The notes under the pieces are model-generated. The model was not told the origin of the DNA and did not search any database. It saw nothing but the letters and a program-made list of their open reading frames with translations. From Kitasatospora arboriphila (GTDB lineage Bacteria; Actinomycetota; Actinomycetes; Mycobacteriales; Mycobacteriaceae): a stretch of 64,000 bases of DNA. The DNA is taken from assembly GCF_000717275.1 (NCBI RefSeq), contig NZ_JNYV01000006.1:124001-188000 (forward strand), in the 5' to 3' direction. Every line of letters starts with the position of its first letter. Position 1 is the stretch's first letter. Below are positions 19,983 through 29,258 of the stretch, piece after piece. A program made the translations under genes and the position numbers.

Positions 19983-21149
19983 TCAGCGCAGCGTGGCGAT
20001 CGCCGAGACGCGGGAGAGTCCGCACACCATCAGCAGATCAACGATCGTGGAACGGATCTGCGCCAAGATCACCGTCTCCGACAGCGCGCTGCCCTCGACC
20101 AGTTCTGGCTTCGAGCGACGGGCGATGCTACGCAAGACCCTGGCCGCAGACGCCGGGTCGGGCTGCTGGCCGGGGTCGGCCAGGATCATGTCGTTGACCA
20201 CCTCGAATGCGTGCGCGAGGCTGACGATGAGTTCGACGATCTCGGGCTTGATCGGCTCGTTCTTGTCCATCGCGCTCGCCGCCCGACGTGCCAGCACCCG
20301 AACGTTTCGCACAGCATTGTCGATCGGATCGGCGACGGCGGTGATGCGTTCGAGGCGCGACCGACTGTTCCAGTACAGCGGGGAGATGACACTGATCTCA
20401 CGCCCACCAGAGATGTCCGACCGCATCGCATCGATCTCCGGCTGGGTTCCGCGCGCCTCTTCGAGCGCTTCGAGCAGCAGGTCGCGGTCCATCCGGCGCA
20501 GCCCCTCGGCCACATCTGCGAGCACATCGGACACCGTGGTGAGCACTCCGGCGGCGTCGCGGCGGGCCCGCAGCACCGGATGGGTGGGAACCACCGCAAC
20601 CACCACGATCGCCACCACACCGCCGATGAAGGCGTCGATGACGCGGTGGAACCCGTCGGCTCCTCCTGGCGGCAAGAGCGTTGCCACCAACACGGCCGAA
20701 CTCGCGGCCTGAATCGGCACCAGCGGACCCCGGTCGAGCACGATGGCCACCACCATCGCAATGGCGACGACCACCATGATCTGCCAGGTGCCCGATCCGA
20801 TCGCCGCGATGATCAGGTCGCCGACCGCCACGCCGACTGTCACGCCGATCGCCACCTCGAGGGCGCGGCGCCACCGCTGCCCGAGAGACAGACCCAGCGA
20901 GATGACCGCGGCGATGGGAGCGAAGAACGGCCGCTCGTGGGCGAACACCTCGGTGGCGAGGTACCAGGCGAGGCCGGCCGCCAAGGAACATTGGAGGATC
21001 GGCAGGATCGCCACGCGCAGCCGATGCAGAGGGGCGCGGACGCGGGCCGGCAACCGTTCGCGGGCGAACACCGCGCGAACGGTCAGCAGACGGCCGTCCG
21101 AGCCGCCGGTGTCAGGCGAGTCCGAGCTCGCCGGCGGCTGCCGGGTCAC
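19983..21149 (-). CDS. FUSC family membrane protein (aromatic-acid exporter-like)
   Basis: 388-residue protein with about six membrane helices in residues 45-185 (ILPILQCSLAAGLAWYLA, FFAPIAAVISLGLS, a run of Val/Ala-rich helices) and a long cytoplasmic helical region to the end. This half-size layout matches the FUSC/ArAE-like proteins common in actinobacteria. Substrates are unknown. The GTG start at 21149 would overlap the upstream DUF3151 gene by 38 bases, more than normal coupling; an internal start 15-30 codons further on would remove the overlap and still precede the first helix. Confidence 0.8.
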   Translation of the reverse strand: MTRQPPASSDSPDTGGSDGRLLTVRAVFARERLPARVRAPLHRLRVAILPILQCSLAAGLAWYLATEVFAHERPFFAPIAAVISLGLSLGQRWRRALEVAIGVTVGVAVGDLIIAAIGSGTWQIMVVVAIAMVVAIVLDRGPLVPIQAASSAVLVATLLPPGGADGFHRVIDAFIGGVVAIVVVAVVPTHPVLRARRDAAGVLTTVSDVLADVAEGLRRMDRDLLLEALEEARGTQPEIDAMRSDISGGREISVISPLYWNSRSRLERITAVADPIDNAVRNVRVLARRAASAMDKNEPIKPEIVELIVSLAHAFEVVNDMILADPGQQPDPASAARVLRSIARRSKPELVEGSALSETVILAQIRSTIVDLLMVCGLSRVSAIATLR

Positions 21150-21528
21150 TTTCGTTCAGCAGATCGAGGCAGCGCCGGTATTCGTCTTCCTCACCGATGG
21201 TCTGCGCCGCCCGGGCGAGCACGGCGACGCAACGCAGGAACCCGCGGTTGGGCTCGTGACTCCATGGCACGGGGCCGAACCCTTTCCAGCCATGCCGCCG
21301 CAGCTGGTCGAGCCCGCGGTGGTAGCCGGTACGTGCGTAGGCGTAGGCGGTGATGGTCGCGCCTTCGTTCATGGCGGCTTCGGCCAGGTAGGCCCAGGCG
21401 ATCGAGGCGGTCGGGTGCTGGGCGGCGACCGCAGCCGGGTCGGAACCGTTCAACAGGTCCGATTCGGCTTCGTCGTCTCCGGTCAAGAGGGTGGGCTGAG
21501 GGCCGAGAAGATCTCCGAACGACGTCAT
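21112..21528 (-). CDS. DUF3151 family protein (Rv0360c-like)
   Basis: 138-residue soluble, helix-rich protein. Conserved features include HPTASIAWAYLAEAAM, AYAYARTGYHRGLDQLRRHGWKGFGPVPWSHEPNRGFLRCVAVLARAA and a final EYRRCLDLLNESDP. This is the DUF3151 pattern found in almost all mycolic-acid bacteria, with no known role. It diverges from the Rv0361-like gene at 21688, as Rv0360c and Rv0361 do. That supports reading glgX, CDF and FUSC as a local insertion into an older order. Confidence 0.88.
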   Translation of the reverse strand: MTSFGDLLGPQPTLLTGDDEAESDLLNGSDPAAVAAQHPTASIAWAYLAEAAMNEGATITAYAYARTGYHRGLDQLRRHGWKGFGPVPWSHEPNRGFLRCVAVLARAAQTIGEEDEYRRCLDLLNESDPAAAGELGLA

Positions 21529-21687
21529 CGGACCATTGTCGCAGCTCTCGATCGGGTGCGGGCGACCCCTCCGGCCGCCAGTTCATTCGATAGGGTGGGC
21601 GCGACGCTGCGCGGGGGTGACTGTCCGAAGGTCGGCCAGGTTCCCGTGCACTGTGAACAGTGTCGGTCGAGGAACAGGGCTGGGTGG

Positions 21688-23421
21688 ATGTCACATCCTG
21701 ACGATGAAGGCAATTCTGTTGTACGGAGGGCCTTTTCGGCAGTTCGTAAGCTTCGCGAAGGAAGATCTGGTAGCGGGGCCGAAGCAACACGACGCCCCGG
21801 TACATCCACAACATCTCCTGCGGGGCAGGAAAAACAGGGGGGTCTGTTGTCGCAGGGAAAGTCCGATGGCGAATCTCCACAGGGGGCCGTGAACGATTCG
21901 GCCGACAGTCCGGTGACCGACACGGCGAGCGCGACCCCGGAGTCGGCATCGGACACCGGCGCCGCTCCCGCCGAGCGCCCGACGCCCCCTGTCGAATCCC
22001 CTGTCGAGCCGGACGCTGATACCGCGGTGGACAACCGAGCCGACGCCGCAGATCAAGACTCCCCTGCCACCCCGGACACCGCCGAGACGGCAAGCCAGGA
22101 TCCGGTGGTCGACGCGGTGGTCAATGAAGCTCCGGCTGCCGAGGGCGCCGATAGCTCCGACCCGGCCGTCGAGACGGCAGAGGCCGAGGACGACGTTGAA
22201 GTCCCGCCCTCCGCAGAGGATGAGGCCACCGCGTCGGACGAGCCCACCGATACGTCCAGTGACGACGAGCAGCCTGCGGACGCGAAGGACAACAGCGCAC
22301 CGGTGGCCGATCCGCACACCGATGAGCCGGTGGCCGATGAGCCGGTGGCCGATCAGACAGCCGACAGTCAGGCGGTCGAAACTTCCGTTGAACCGGAGGC
22401 GGCGCAGGATGCTCCCGAAGAGGCGCCTGCACAGACGGTGCCTGATCGCGCCGAAGCCGAAGCCGAAGCCGAGGCCGTGCCGGCAGACGAGCAAACCATT
22501 GCAGACGAGAAGACCGGCGCAACCGACAAGGTTGTGCCGGACGAGAAGGGGTCGGCGGACGAGAAGGCACCGCGTCAGGACACTGCTGGGGAACAGCCCG
22601 GCGGCGACCCCGCCCCGGCGCCCAGCGAGGCCGTGACCGCCCAATTCGCCGCTGTCCCGGCGGTTTCCACGTCGAAATCCTCGGCATCACAATCCGACTC
22701 GACGCCGAAAGACGAGCCCGTCGGATCACCCGCCGATGAGAACGAGACGGAGGTGCTGGCTGCCGCTGCGGCCCCTGCCGACGTCACCGACCAACCGACG
22801 GAGCGGATCAGCACCTCGAAGGCGGCGCCGACGGGGTCGACGACCAATTCGAACACCAGGTCACTGTCGAACCCGGGATCGCCGTCCACGCAGGTGCCCG
22901 ACTGGAAAGCGGAACCGGCTGCGCCGCAGTACATCCCGCCTGCAGGTGGCGCACAGCAGAATCGAACCGCCGGCGGACCCAAGAAGTCGCGGAAAGGTCT
23001 GTGGTTCGCTCTCGCCGCACTGGTCCTGATCGCAGCGGTGGTCGCGGCGGTCATCGCCGTTGTCGCCTCCGGAGACGAAACCAGCGAGGTCCCCGCCGAC
23101 ATCGCGGCCGCGCGGGCGCTCGAGTACACCACCGCGCTACGCGACGGCGACATCATCACTCTCCGACAGATCACGTGCGGCGAAGCGCAGCAACGCTTTA
23201 CGAGCATGTCCGACCAGGAGTTCGCCGAGGATCACCGGATCCAAGAGGAGAACAACGAACTGGTCGGCGTCGACGGTGTCAAGGCGTCGAAGATCGTCAA
23301 CGACGGCAACGGAGCTGTTGTAGAGGTGATCGCCTACAAGACGCTCACCCCTGACGAGAAGCTCGACGTGGCACTCACACTGAGCAAGATCGACGGGGAG
23401 TGGAAGGTCTGCAAGGCCTGA
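21688..23421 (+). CDS. Rv0361-like membrane-anchored protein with long acidic disordered N-terminus
   Basis: 577 residues. The first ~430 are low-complexity, rich in Ala, Glu, Asp, Pro, Thr and Ser, with local repeats such as DEPVADEPVADQ and EAEAEAEA. A basic stretch (KKSRKG) and one membrane helix (LWFALAALVLIAAVVAAVIAVVAS, about residues 435-460) follow. A small extracytoplasmic domain of about 115 residues ends DGEWKVCKA with two cysteines (ITCGEAQ and VCKA), in the style of DUF4878 or lumazine-binding-like domains. The start ATG 21688 is a choice; the frame is open far upstream. M. tuberculosis Rv0361 is much shorter, the difference being in the disordered part. Confidence 0.78.
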   Translation: MSHPDDEGNSVVRRAFSAVRKLREGRSGSGAEATRRPGTSTTSPAGQEKQGGLLSQGKSDGESPQGAVNDSADSPVTDTASATPESASDTGAAPAERPTPPVESPVEPDADTAVDNRADAADQDSPATPDTAETASQDPVVDAVVNEAPAAEGADSSDPAVETAEAEDDVEVPPSAEDEATASDEPTDTSSDDEQPADAKDNSAPVADPHTDEPVADEPVADQTADSQAVETSVEPEAAQDAPEEAPAQTVPDRAEAEAEAEAVPADEQTIADEKTGATDKVVPDEKGSADEKAPRQDTAGEQPGGDPAPAPSEAVTAQFAAVPAVSTSKSSASQSDSTPKDEPVGSPADENETEVLAAAAAPADVTDQPTERISTSKAAPTGSTTNSNTRSLSNPGSPSTQVPDWKAEPAAPQYIPPAGGAQQNRTAGGPKKSRKGLWFALAALVLIAAVVAAVIAVVASGDETSEVPADIAAARALEYTTALRDGDIITLRQITCGEAQQRFTSMSDQEFAEDHRIQEENNELVGVDGVKASKIVNDGNGAVVEVIAYKTLTPDEKLDVALTLSKIDGEWKVCKA

Positions 23422-23473
23422 TCGGACTGTGACAACCGCGCCTTCGTGGTCGTTCGGGCGTTAGGCTTGGTCG

Positions 23474-23878
23474 GTGCCCTCACCGCAGGACCGGCCATCA
23501 CCACCTCCCCATCACCGTGTAATCGACGCGGCGACCATCCCATTGCGTTCGCAGCGACCCCCGGGCCCCGTTCGACGTAGCGGGTTCGAGGCACCGCCTC
23601 GACCGAGCGACACCGCGGCCCGACCACCGCAACCGCCTGGCCGTCCATGGCAGCCGCCGGCGCCATACGGCGTCCACGCGCCGGCAGACGTTCCTTTCCG
23701 GGACCGTCCTCAGATGCCGGTGGAGCAACAACAAGCCGCTCCGAGGCCGGTGATCGTCGCCCCGGCCCGAATGACAACAACGCAGCGACCGCACCGCCGG
23801 GTGGATACCTCGGTCTTGTGTGCGGCCGCTGCGTTGATATTGCTCGGACTGGCGATCCTGGTGGGTATCGCGCTCTGA
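23474..23878 (+). CDS. Small proline-rich protein with one C-terminal membrane helix
   Basis: 134 residues from a GTG start. The first ~105 are Pro/Arg/Gln-rich and disordered; the last ~25 (DTSVLCAAAALILLGLAILVGIAL) form one membrane helix with almost nothing after it, a tail-anchored layout. I do not recognise a family. It follows the Rv0361-like gene by 52 bases on the same strand and may belong to that transcript. Both share the plan of a disordered cytoplasmic arm on a single helix. A chance reading frame is possible, though the helix argues against it. Confidence 0.55.
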   Translation: MPSPQDRPSPPPHHRVIDAATIPLRSQRPPGPVRRSGFEAPPRPSDTAARPPQPPGRPWQPPAPYGVHAPADVPFRDRPQMPVEQQQAAPRPVIVAPARMTTTQRPHRRVDTSVLCAAAALILLGLAILVGIAL

Positions 23879-23915
23879 CCCACCAGGACCGCTCACCCGG
23901 TCTTCGTCTCGGCTG

Positions 23916-24953
23916 TCAGGCGCTGATGGACTTGCCGACCGACTTGAGGTCGGTGCAGGCCTCCACCACACGCTCGCTCATCGACGTCTCTGCCTTCTTC
24001 ATGTAGCTGCGCGGGTCGTAGAACTTCTTGTTGCCCACGTCGCCGTCGACCTTGAGGACGCCGTCGTAGTTCGAGAACATGTGGCCGACGATCGGACGGG
24101 TGAAGGCGTACTGGGTGTCGGTGTCGACGTTCATCTTGATCACGCCGTAGCTCAGGGCTTCCTCGATCTCGCTCTTGAGTGAGCCCGAGCCGCCGTGGAA
24201 CACGAAGTCGAACGGCTTGGATCCGTCGGCCAGACCCAACTTCTTGACGGCCACGTCCTGGCCGGTCTTGAGCACCTCGGGGCGCAGCTTGACGTTGCCC
24301 GGCTTGTAGACGCCGTGCACGTTTCCGAAGGTCGCGGCCAGCAGGTAGCGACTTCCGGAGTCGCCCGCACCGAGTGCCTCGATGGTGGCCTCGAAGTCTT
24401 CGGCGGTGGTGAAGAGCTTGTCGTTGATCTCGTTCTCCACGCCGTCTTCCTCGCCGCCGACAACACCGATCTCGACCTCGAGGATGATCTTCGCGGACGC
24501 GGCCTTGGCCAGCAGATCCTTGGCGATCTCCAGGTTCTCGTCCAGCGGCACTGCGCTGCCGTCCCACATGTGCGACTGGAACAGCGGGTTCTGGCCTGCG
24601 TCGACGCGCTCCTGGGAGATGGCGAGCAGCGGACGCACGTAGGTGTCCAGCTTGTCCTTGGGGCAGTGGTCGGTGTGCAGGGCCACCGTGATGCCGTACT
24701 TGGCGGCCACCACGTGCGCGAACTCGGCCAGCGCCACCGCACCGGTGACCATGTCCTTCACTCCGAGACCCGAACCGAACTCGGCGCCACCGGTAGAGAA
24801 CTGGATGATGCCGTCGCTGCCCGCCTCCGCGAATCCTTTGAGGGCTGCGTTGATGGTCTCCGACGAGGTGCAGTTGATCGCGGGGAAGGCGAAACCGCCC
24901 TCTTTCGCCGCGTTGAGCATCTGTGCGTATTGTTCGGGCGTTGCGATGGGCAT
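23916..24953 (-). CDS. fba: Class II fructose-bisphosphate aldolase
   Basis: 345-residue zinc enzyme interconverting fructose-1,6-bisphosphate with dihydroxyacetone phosphate and glyceraldehyde-3-phosphate in glycolysis and gluconeogenesis. Zinc ligands are in VALHTDHCPKD and in FVFHGGSGS, and the remaining active-site stretches are EVEIGVVGGEEDGVE, TFGNVHGVYKPGNVKL and GVIKMNVDTDTQYAFTRP. Length and order of motifs are standard. It diverges from the DedA gene, as Rv0363c does from Rv0364. Confidence 0.97.
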   Translation of the reverse strand: MPIATPEQYAQMLNAAKEGGFAFPAINCTSSETINAALKGFAEAGSDGIIQFSTGGAEFGSGLGVKDMVTGAVALAEFAHVVAAKYGITVALHTDHCPKDKLDTYVRPLLAISQERVDAGQNPLFQSHMWDGSAVPLDENLEIAKDLLAKAASAKIILEVEIGVVGGEEDGVENEINDKLFTTAEDFEATIEALGAGDSGSRYLLAATFGNVHGVYKPGNVKLRPEVLKTGQDVAVKKLGLADGSKPFDFVFHGGSGSLKSEIEEALSYGVIKMNVDTDTQYAFTRPIVGHMFSNYDGVLKVDGDVGNKKFYDPRSYMKKAETSMSERVVEACTDLKSVGKSISA

Positions 24954-25093
24954 GTGGCCTCCAGCCGAGGTTCGGTGATCTTCGCTGACCAGTATTGCAA
25001 GGACCGTCTGCGCCGGTGAGCACCCTCCCGCCGTACGGCACAGCGCCGCCTGGCGGGACCGGCCGGCAACAACCGGTACCCTTGGGTCCCGTG

Positions 25094-25813
25094 ATGGAGA
25101 CTGTCCTTGCCCAAACGACCGATGTGGCGTTGATGCCTGGGTTCTTGGACCCGATCAATCTCCTCAATTCCTTCGGGACCTGGATGCTGGGTGGGCTGCT
25201 GCTCATCGTGTTCATCGAGTCGGGTCTGCTGTTCCCGCTGCTGCCCGGCGACTCCCTGTTGTTCACGGCCGGATTGATCGTGGCCGCCAAGTCGAGCGAG
25301 ATCGAGCCGTTCGCGCCGCTGTGGGTGTTGCTGCTCACCATCCCGATAGCCGCTTTCCTCGGCGATCAGGTCGGCTATTTCCTCGGCAACCGGTTCGGAT
25401 ATTCGCTGTTCAAGCCCGATGCGCGGGTTTTGAAGAAGAAGTACATCGATGAGGCGCACGAGTTCTTCGAGAAGCACGGCCCCATCACCATCTTCCTGGC
25501 GCGATTCGTCCCGATCGTCCGTACCTATGCGCCGCTCGTGGCCGGTGCAGCCCGGATGAAGTACACGACGTTCCTCGCCTACAACATCGTCGGAGCCATC
25601 GCCTGGGGTGCGGGCGTCACCCTGCTCGGTTACTTCCTCGGCCAGATCGAGTTCATCCAGAAGAACATCGACATCATCTTCCTGATCATCGTGTTCGTCT
25701 CGGTCCTCCCGATCATCACCGAGCTGTACAAGCGCTGGCGCGGCCGCGATTCCCAGAACTCAGACGATGCTGTGGCAGATCCCACCAACGCCCCTTCCGA
25801 TACCCCGAGCTGA
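25094..25813 (+). CDS. DedA family membrane protein (Rv0364-like)
   Basis: 239-residue inner-membrane protein. DedA signatures are FIESGLLFPLLPGDSLLFTAGL, FLGDQVGYFLGNRFGY, and the key motif FLARFVPIVRTYAPLVAGAARM with its conserved acidic and Arg residues. Members act as lipid (for example undecaprenyl phosphate) flippases or affect membrane energetics; which applies here is not shown. A frame runs back to 24995; I use ATG 25094 (GTG 25091 is also possible) because it precedes the first helix by a normal distance. It converges with the AbiEi-like gene across a palindromic element. Confidence 0.92.
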   Translation: METVLAQTTDVALMPGFLDPINLLNSFGTWMLGGLLLIVFIESGLLFPLLPGDSLLFTAGLIVAAKSSEIEPFAPLWVLLLTIPIAAFLGDQVGYFLGNRFGYSLFKPDARVLKKKYIDEAHEFFEKHGPITIFLARFVPIVRTYAPLVAGAARMKYTTFLAYNIVGAIAWGAGVTLLGYFLGQIEFIQKNIDIIFLIIVFVSVLPIITELYKRWRGRDSQNSDDAVADPTNAPSDTPS

Positions 25814-25840
25814 CCCCGCCCCGCCGCTCGAACACCCAAA

Positions 25841-25900
25841 CGCAGGGTTTGTGTCTCCTTGCAGGCACTGCAGCGCCTGCGTGCGGTGACAAACCCTGCC
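25841..25900. repeat. Nested palindromic element (CGCAGGGTTTG family, copy A)
   Basis: Outer arms GCAGGGTTTGT (25842-25852) and ACAAACCCTGC (25889-25899) enclose an inner hairpin GCAGGC...GCCTGC (25861-25880). The element lies between two converging genes, where it can act as a two-way terminator. Related elements are at 26930 and 58899. Confidence 0.75.
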
Positions 25901-25909
25901 TGTGCTGGA

Positions 25910-26839
25910 TCAGATGATCCCGCCCGTTCGAAGGCCGTCGCGGAGTAGGGCCCGGAACCGTCTCCGGTCGTGAAGGATCTTCCAGTCCCAGCGAACGACA
26001 ACGAAGCCATGACGCAGCAAACGATTGTGGCGTTCGCGTTCGGCGTGCCAGGACGCGTCGGCTTCCTGGCCGTCAGCTGTGTACTTGCCTCTCCCATCGA
26101 ACTCGCCGATGACCTTTCCGTCCCAGTCGAAGTCGCTACGGGCAAGGAAGATCCCGCCCGGCGAGAAGAACTCGTGCTGAAGCCGCGGTAGTGGGATGTC
26201 CCCCATCTCGATCATTCGCGCCCGGCTCAAGGACTCTCCGGCGGTCTCGGCTTTCTCGTCGGCATGGCCGAGCGCGTTACGGAAGTTGGCGATGCCTCTG
26301 CTCCCGGCGAGACGAGCCGCCAGATCTTCCAGCTGGGCTCGCGGTACCCCTCGACGGAGTCCGCAATCCACCACCGTCAGCGCACCGGCAAAGTCGGCAG
26401 CGCACGCCACGTCCGCGACCGTTCGCGCCATCGACGTGACCCGGAACGAACCCACCTCCACGATGTCCTCGTCGAGGAGCTGTCCGCGGTGCAGGTATAC
26501 AGATCTTCCGCGTTCAGCACCGCGGTCCACGATGAAGTGGACCTGTCCATAGTCGCGGCCGAGCGTGTCCACCTCGTGCAGGACGGCGGCAGATTGATGA
26601 CTCAGCACTCTCTGGCCCCTGGTCCGCCCGGCCACAGCGACGACCCGCCGCAGGTAGCTTTGCTCAGGCGTGAGGTCCGACTGGGGTTCGCAGTAAGCGC
26701 CTCGGACCACACGCTCGAGTTCGCCGCGGCTCGTCGCCCGTCGCAGCGTGTGATCTGTGCTCGCCCCAGTACCAATCTGCACGGACCGCAGGATCAGGTT
26801 CACGTCGTCGATGCTCTCCACACCGCAATGGTCAGACAT
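25910..26839 (-). CDS. AbiEi-like / DUF559 (Vsr-fold) protein
   Basis: 309-residue protein of a type frequent in actinobacteria. The N-terminal part (residues ~20-110: TLRRATSRGELERVVRGAYCEP, LSHQSAAVLHEVD) looks like the winged-helix domain of AbiEi antitoxins. The C-terminal part resembles the Vsr-like DUF559 fold, with DFDWDGKVIGEFDGRGKY and later RHNRLLRHGFVVVRWDWKIL. The Glu-x-Asp pair in EFDG is the usual metal site of such nucleases. No AbiEii toxin gene is adjacent, so it is probably a stand-alone protein. The start ATG 26839 is a choice within a frame open to 27073. Confidence 0.72.
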   Translation of the reverse strand: MSDHCGVESIDDVNLILRSVQIGTGASTDHTLRRATSRGELERVVRGAYCEPQSDLTPEQSYLRRVVAVAGRTRGQRVLSHQSAAVLHEVDTLGRDYGQVHFIVDRGAERGRSVYLHRGQLLDEDIVEVGSFRVTSMARTVADVACAADFAGALTVVDCGLRRGVPRAQLEDLAARLAGSRGIANFRNALGHADEKAETAGESLSRARMIEMGDIPLPRLQHEFFSPGGIFLARSDFDWDGKVIGEFDGRGKYTADGQEADASWHAERERHNRLLRHGFVVVRWDWKILHDRRRFRALLRDGLRTGGII

Positions 26840-26929
26840 CCTTCGGTACCTGCTGAGCCCATCACCCAACCGCGGCCTGATGCTGTGGATGACTGTTCCA
26901 CTGTGGAGAACTCGACCTGTCCACGCGCA

Positions 26930-26988
26930 CGCAGGGTTTGCGGCAAAACGCAGGCGCTGCAAAACCGGCAAACGAACACAAAGCCTGC
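26930..26988. repeat. Imperfect nested palindrome (CGCAGGGTTTG family, copy B)
   Basis: Left arm GCAGGGTTTGCG begins at 26931. Right arm CACAAAGCCTGC at 26977-26988 matches its complement at 10 of 12 positions. Internal GCAGGCGCTGC resembles the inner stem of copy A. It lies in the 166-base gap upstream of the AbiEi-like gene. Confidence 0.6.
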
Positions 26989-27005
26989 AGATTGGAAGGG
27001 GGCGA

Positions 27006-27680
27006 CTACCAGGCCTGATCCAGGTCGGCATGTTGCCTGATCCAGGCATGCATGGCGATACCGGCAGCGACACCGGCGTTGATCGAACGGGTGGAACCGA
27101 ATTGGGCGATGGAGACGGTGAGGTCGGCGTGGGCCTGGGCGTCGGCGCTCACCCCGGGTCCCTCTTGACCGAACAGGAGCACACATTCTCGCGGAAGGTC
27201 CGCGGTCTCGAGCGGCACTGACCCCGGGGTGTTGTCCACAGCCACCACGGCAAGCGACCGAGAGCGAGCCCATTCCATCAGGGCACTCACCGAATCATGA
27301 TGCAGCACATGCTGATAGCGGTCGGTGACCATGGCGCCTCGCCGGTTCCAGCGTTTGCGTCCGACGATGTGGACCGCGGCGGCCGTGAATGCGTTGGCGG
27401 TGCGCACAACGGTGCCGATGTTGCCGTCGTGCCCGAAGTTCTCGATGGCCACGTGGAAGGGGTGGCGGCGCGCGTCGAGGTCGGCGATGATGGCCTCGCG
27501 CGTCCAATACCGGTAGGCGTCAACAACATTGCGCCGGTCACCCTCGGCCAGAAGCGTCGGATCGTACCGTGGATCGGTCGGCGGCTCGGTGCCGTATTCC
27601 TCGGACCACGGGCCCTTGCCGACCGCCGGCTCGCCCCACTCGGTGGGCCCAGGCTCGGCGGTGGACTCCTCCTGGCTCAC
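27006..27680 (-). CDS. SpoU/TrmH family RNA 2'-O-methyltransferase (Rv0380c-like)
   Basis: 224-residue SAM-dependent methylase of rRNA or tRNA with the trefoil-knot fold. The three SpoU motifs are clear: NIGTVVRTANAF (with the catalytic Arg), VLLFGQEGPGVS, and STRSINAGVAAGIAMHAWIRQ. About 60 residues of charged N-terminal extension precede the domain. The exact nucleotide target cannot be told. The GTG start at 27680 directly abuts the pyrE stop at 27681, so the two are cotranscribed, the order seen around Rv0380c-Rv0382c. Confidence 0.93.
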   Translation of the reverse strand: MSQEESTAEPGPTEWGEPAVGKGPWSEEYGTEPPTDPRYDPTLLAEGDRRNVVDAYRYWTREAIIADLDARRHPFHVAIENFGHDGNIGTVVRTANAFTAAAVHIVGRKRWNRRGAMVTDRYQHVLHHDSVSALMEWARSRSLAVVAVDNTPGSVPLETADLPRECVLLFGQEGPGVSADAQAHADLTVSIAQFGSTRSINAGVAAGIAMHAWIRQHADLDQAW

Positions 27681-28250
27681 TCAGGCCAGGCCGATGTCGC
27701 TCAACCCGAGCAGCGAGCGGTATTCCACACCTTCGGCCGCGATGATCGCGTCGGCTCCGGTGGCCCGGTCCACCACTGTCGCCACCCCGACAACGGTGGC
27801 GCCGGCGTCACGGAGGGCACGCACCGCGGTGAGTGGTGAATTGCCGGTGGTGGTGGTGTCCTCGACCACGAGGACACGCTTGCCCACGATGTCGGGCCCT
27901 TCGATCTGCCGTTGCATCCCATGGGCTTTCGCGGCTTTGCGCACCACAAATGAGTTGATCGGCCGACCGGGGGCGTGCATGATCGCGGTGGCCACCGGGT
28001 CGGCGCCGAGGGTGAGTCCGCCGGCCGCTTCGAAGTCCCAGTCGGCGGTCAGTTCCCGCAACAACATCCCGATCAGCGCAGAGGCCTCGTGGTGCAAGGT
28101 CGCTCGCCGGAGGTCGACGTAGTAGTCGGCCTCGGCGCCCGACGACAACGTGACCTTGCCGTGGACCACAGCGATTTCTTTGACGAGTTCGGCCAACCGC
28201 TCACGCGCCACCGGCGTCGCGTCGGCGCCATCACGATCGGTGACGGTCAC
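27681..28250 (-). CDS. pyrE: Orotate phosphoribosyltransferase
   Basis: 189-residue enzyme that joins orotate to PRPP to form OMP in pyrimidine synthesis. The PRPP-binding loop VLVVEDTTTTGNSPLTAV is intact, and the N-terminal part has the orotate-contacting KVTLSSGAEADYYVDLR. I use GTG 28250: GGAGGA lies five bases upstream and this start overlaps the stop of the upstream gene (GTGA). The frame continues upstream to 28742 only as a shadow. Followed at once by the SpoU methylase. Confidence 0.94.
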   Translation of the reverse strand: MTVTDRDGADATPVARERLAELVKEIAVVHGKVTLSSGAEADYYVDLRRATLHHEASALIGMLLRELTADWDFEAAGGLTLGADPVATAIMHAPGRPINSFVVRKAAKAHGMQRQIEGPDIVGKRVLVVEDTTTTGNSPLTAVRALRDAGATVVGVATVVDRATGADAIIAAEGVEYRSLLGLSDIGLA

Positions 28251-29173
28251 TGTGGTCCTCCGGGTCGGGGGTTCCCCGGCGGGCCGGGCTGGCGCGGTAT
28301 CGGTCCTGACGTGCGTACGGGCGGAACAGGTCCGCGGGGGAGCGGCCCGGCGCTCCGGGTCATCGGACCTGATCCCTCGTTGCGACGGATCGGGGCGGCC
28401 TCGCGTGCGTGGGCCCCCGATTCGGTCCGCGGCCCCGGACTGCGCTGCGGTCGCGGCAGATCCTCGCGGCGGATGTTCTCGGTACGGGGGTCGGCCAGGC
28501 CGCGACGCGCGCGCCCGGTGGGACTCGACGGGTCCCGCGGGTCCGGCGTGCTCTGCGGATCGACGACGGGCGGCAGCACCCGCAACAGGTCTGTGAAGCG
28601 GCGAACGGTCTCCAGAGCGACGTCGAGACGTTCGGGGTCGTTGGTGATCGGCATCGACCCGAGCGACCACGCCCCCTCGTTCCAGAGGATCTGGATGTAG
28701 TCGGGAGCGTTGGTGGCCAGGGCGACCATACGGCGATCGCACACGCGACGGGCGACATCGAGGTGACTGGAGAACATCACCCTCTTACCCATCGCGCCGA
28801 GCAGTTCGACATCGTCCTCGGCCGGCGCGAGAGTCTTCTCGTGCCGCAGATCGATCGTCACGTTCGATTCGGTGGTCCGGCGGATGGCCACGATGGTGGC
28901 GGTCTCGGCCAGGTCGAAGACGACGGTCTCTTCGCCGTAGTAGCTGCCGTAGGCCAGATCCTGGACCTCGATGTGGTCGGGCACATCCATCGCCGCCCGC
29001 CCGAACTCCGACTTCAGGGCCGGATCGGAGTCGCGGTATTTGAACCCGTGCTGATCGCCCCACACTGCTCGTTCACGGCGCACCCCGGTCGTCCGCTTGC
29101 GGTCGAGCCACAGCAGAGCCAGGGCGCCGGCCAGCGCGAGGGCGGCGATCAGGAAGTAGACGGCAGTCATCAC
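28247..29173 (-). CDS. Membrane-anchored conserved protein (Rv0383c-like)
   Basis: 308 residues. One N-terminal helix (AVYFLIAALALAGALALLWL, residues ~4-23) anchors a domain of about 190 residues with conserved-looking segments (AWGDQHGFKY-like WGDQHGFKYRDSD, IQILWNEGAWSLGSMP). The last ~90 residues are Pro/Arg/Gly-rich and disordered. I know no function. Position next to pyrE matches Rv0383c in M. tuberculosis. The stop overlaps the pyrE start by four bases, so expression of pyrE is coupled to it. Confidence 0.8.
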   Translation of the reverse strand: MMTAVYFLIAALALAGALALLWLDRKRTTGVRRERAVWGDQHGFKYRDSDPALKSEFGRAAMDVPDHIEVQDLAYGSYYGEETVVFDLAETATIVAIRRTTESNVTIDLRHEKTLAPAEDDVELLGAMGKRVMFSSHLDVARRVCDRRMVALATNAPDYIQILWNEGAWSLGSMPITNDPERLDVALETVRRFTDLLRVLPPVVDPQSTPDPRDPSSPTGRARRGLADPRTENIRREDLPRPQRSPGPRTESGAHAREAAPIRRNEGSGPMTRSAGPLPRGPVPPVRTSGPIPRQPGPPGNPRPGGPQ

Positions 29174-29258
29174 CGGTCAGCTTACCGTGGGGGGTCCGAT
29201 TCGATACGCAGGCGAGGTTGCCGAGACCCGCACTCGCCCAGCGGGCCCCGCGAGGGCG

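Noticed and set aside
25910..26839. Complete AbiE toxin-antitoxin pair
   Set aside because: Only an AbiEi-like N-terminus is present, fused to a Vsr-like domain; neither neighbour resembles the AbiEii toxin.
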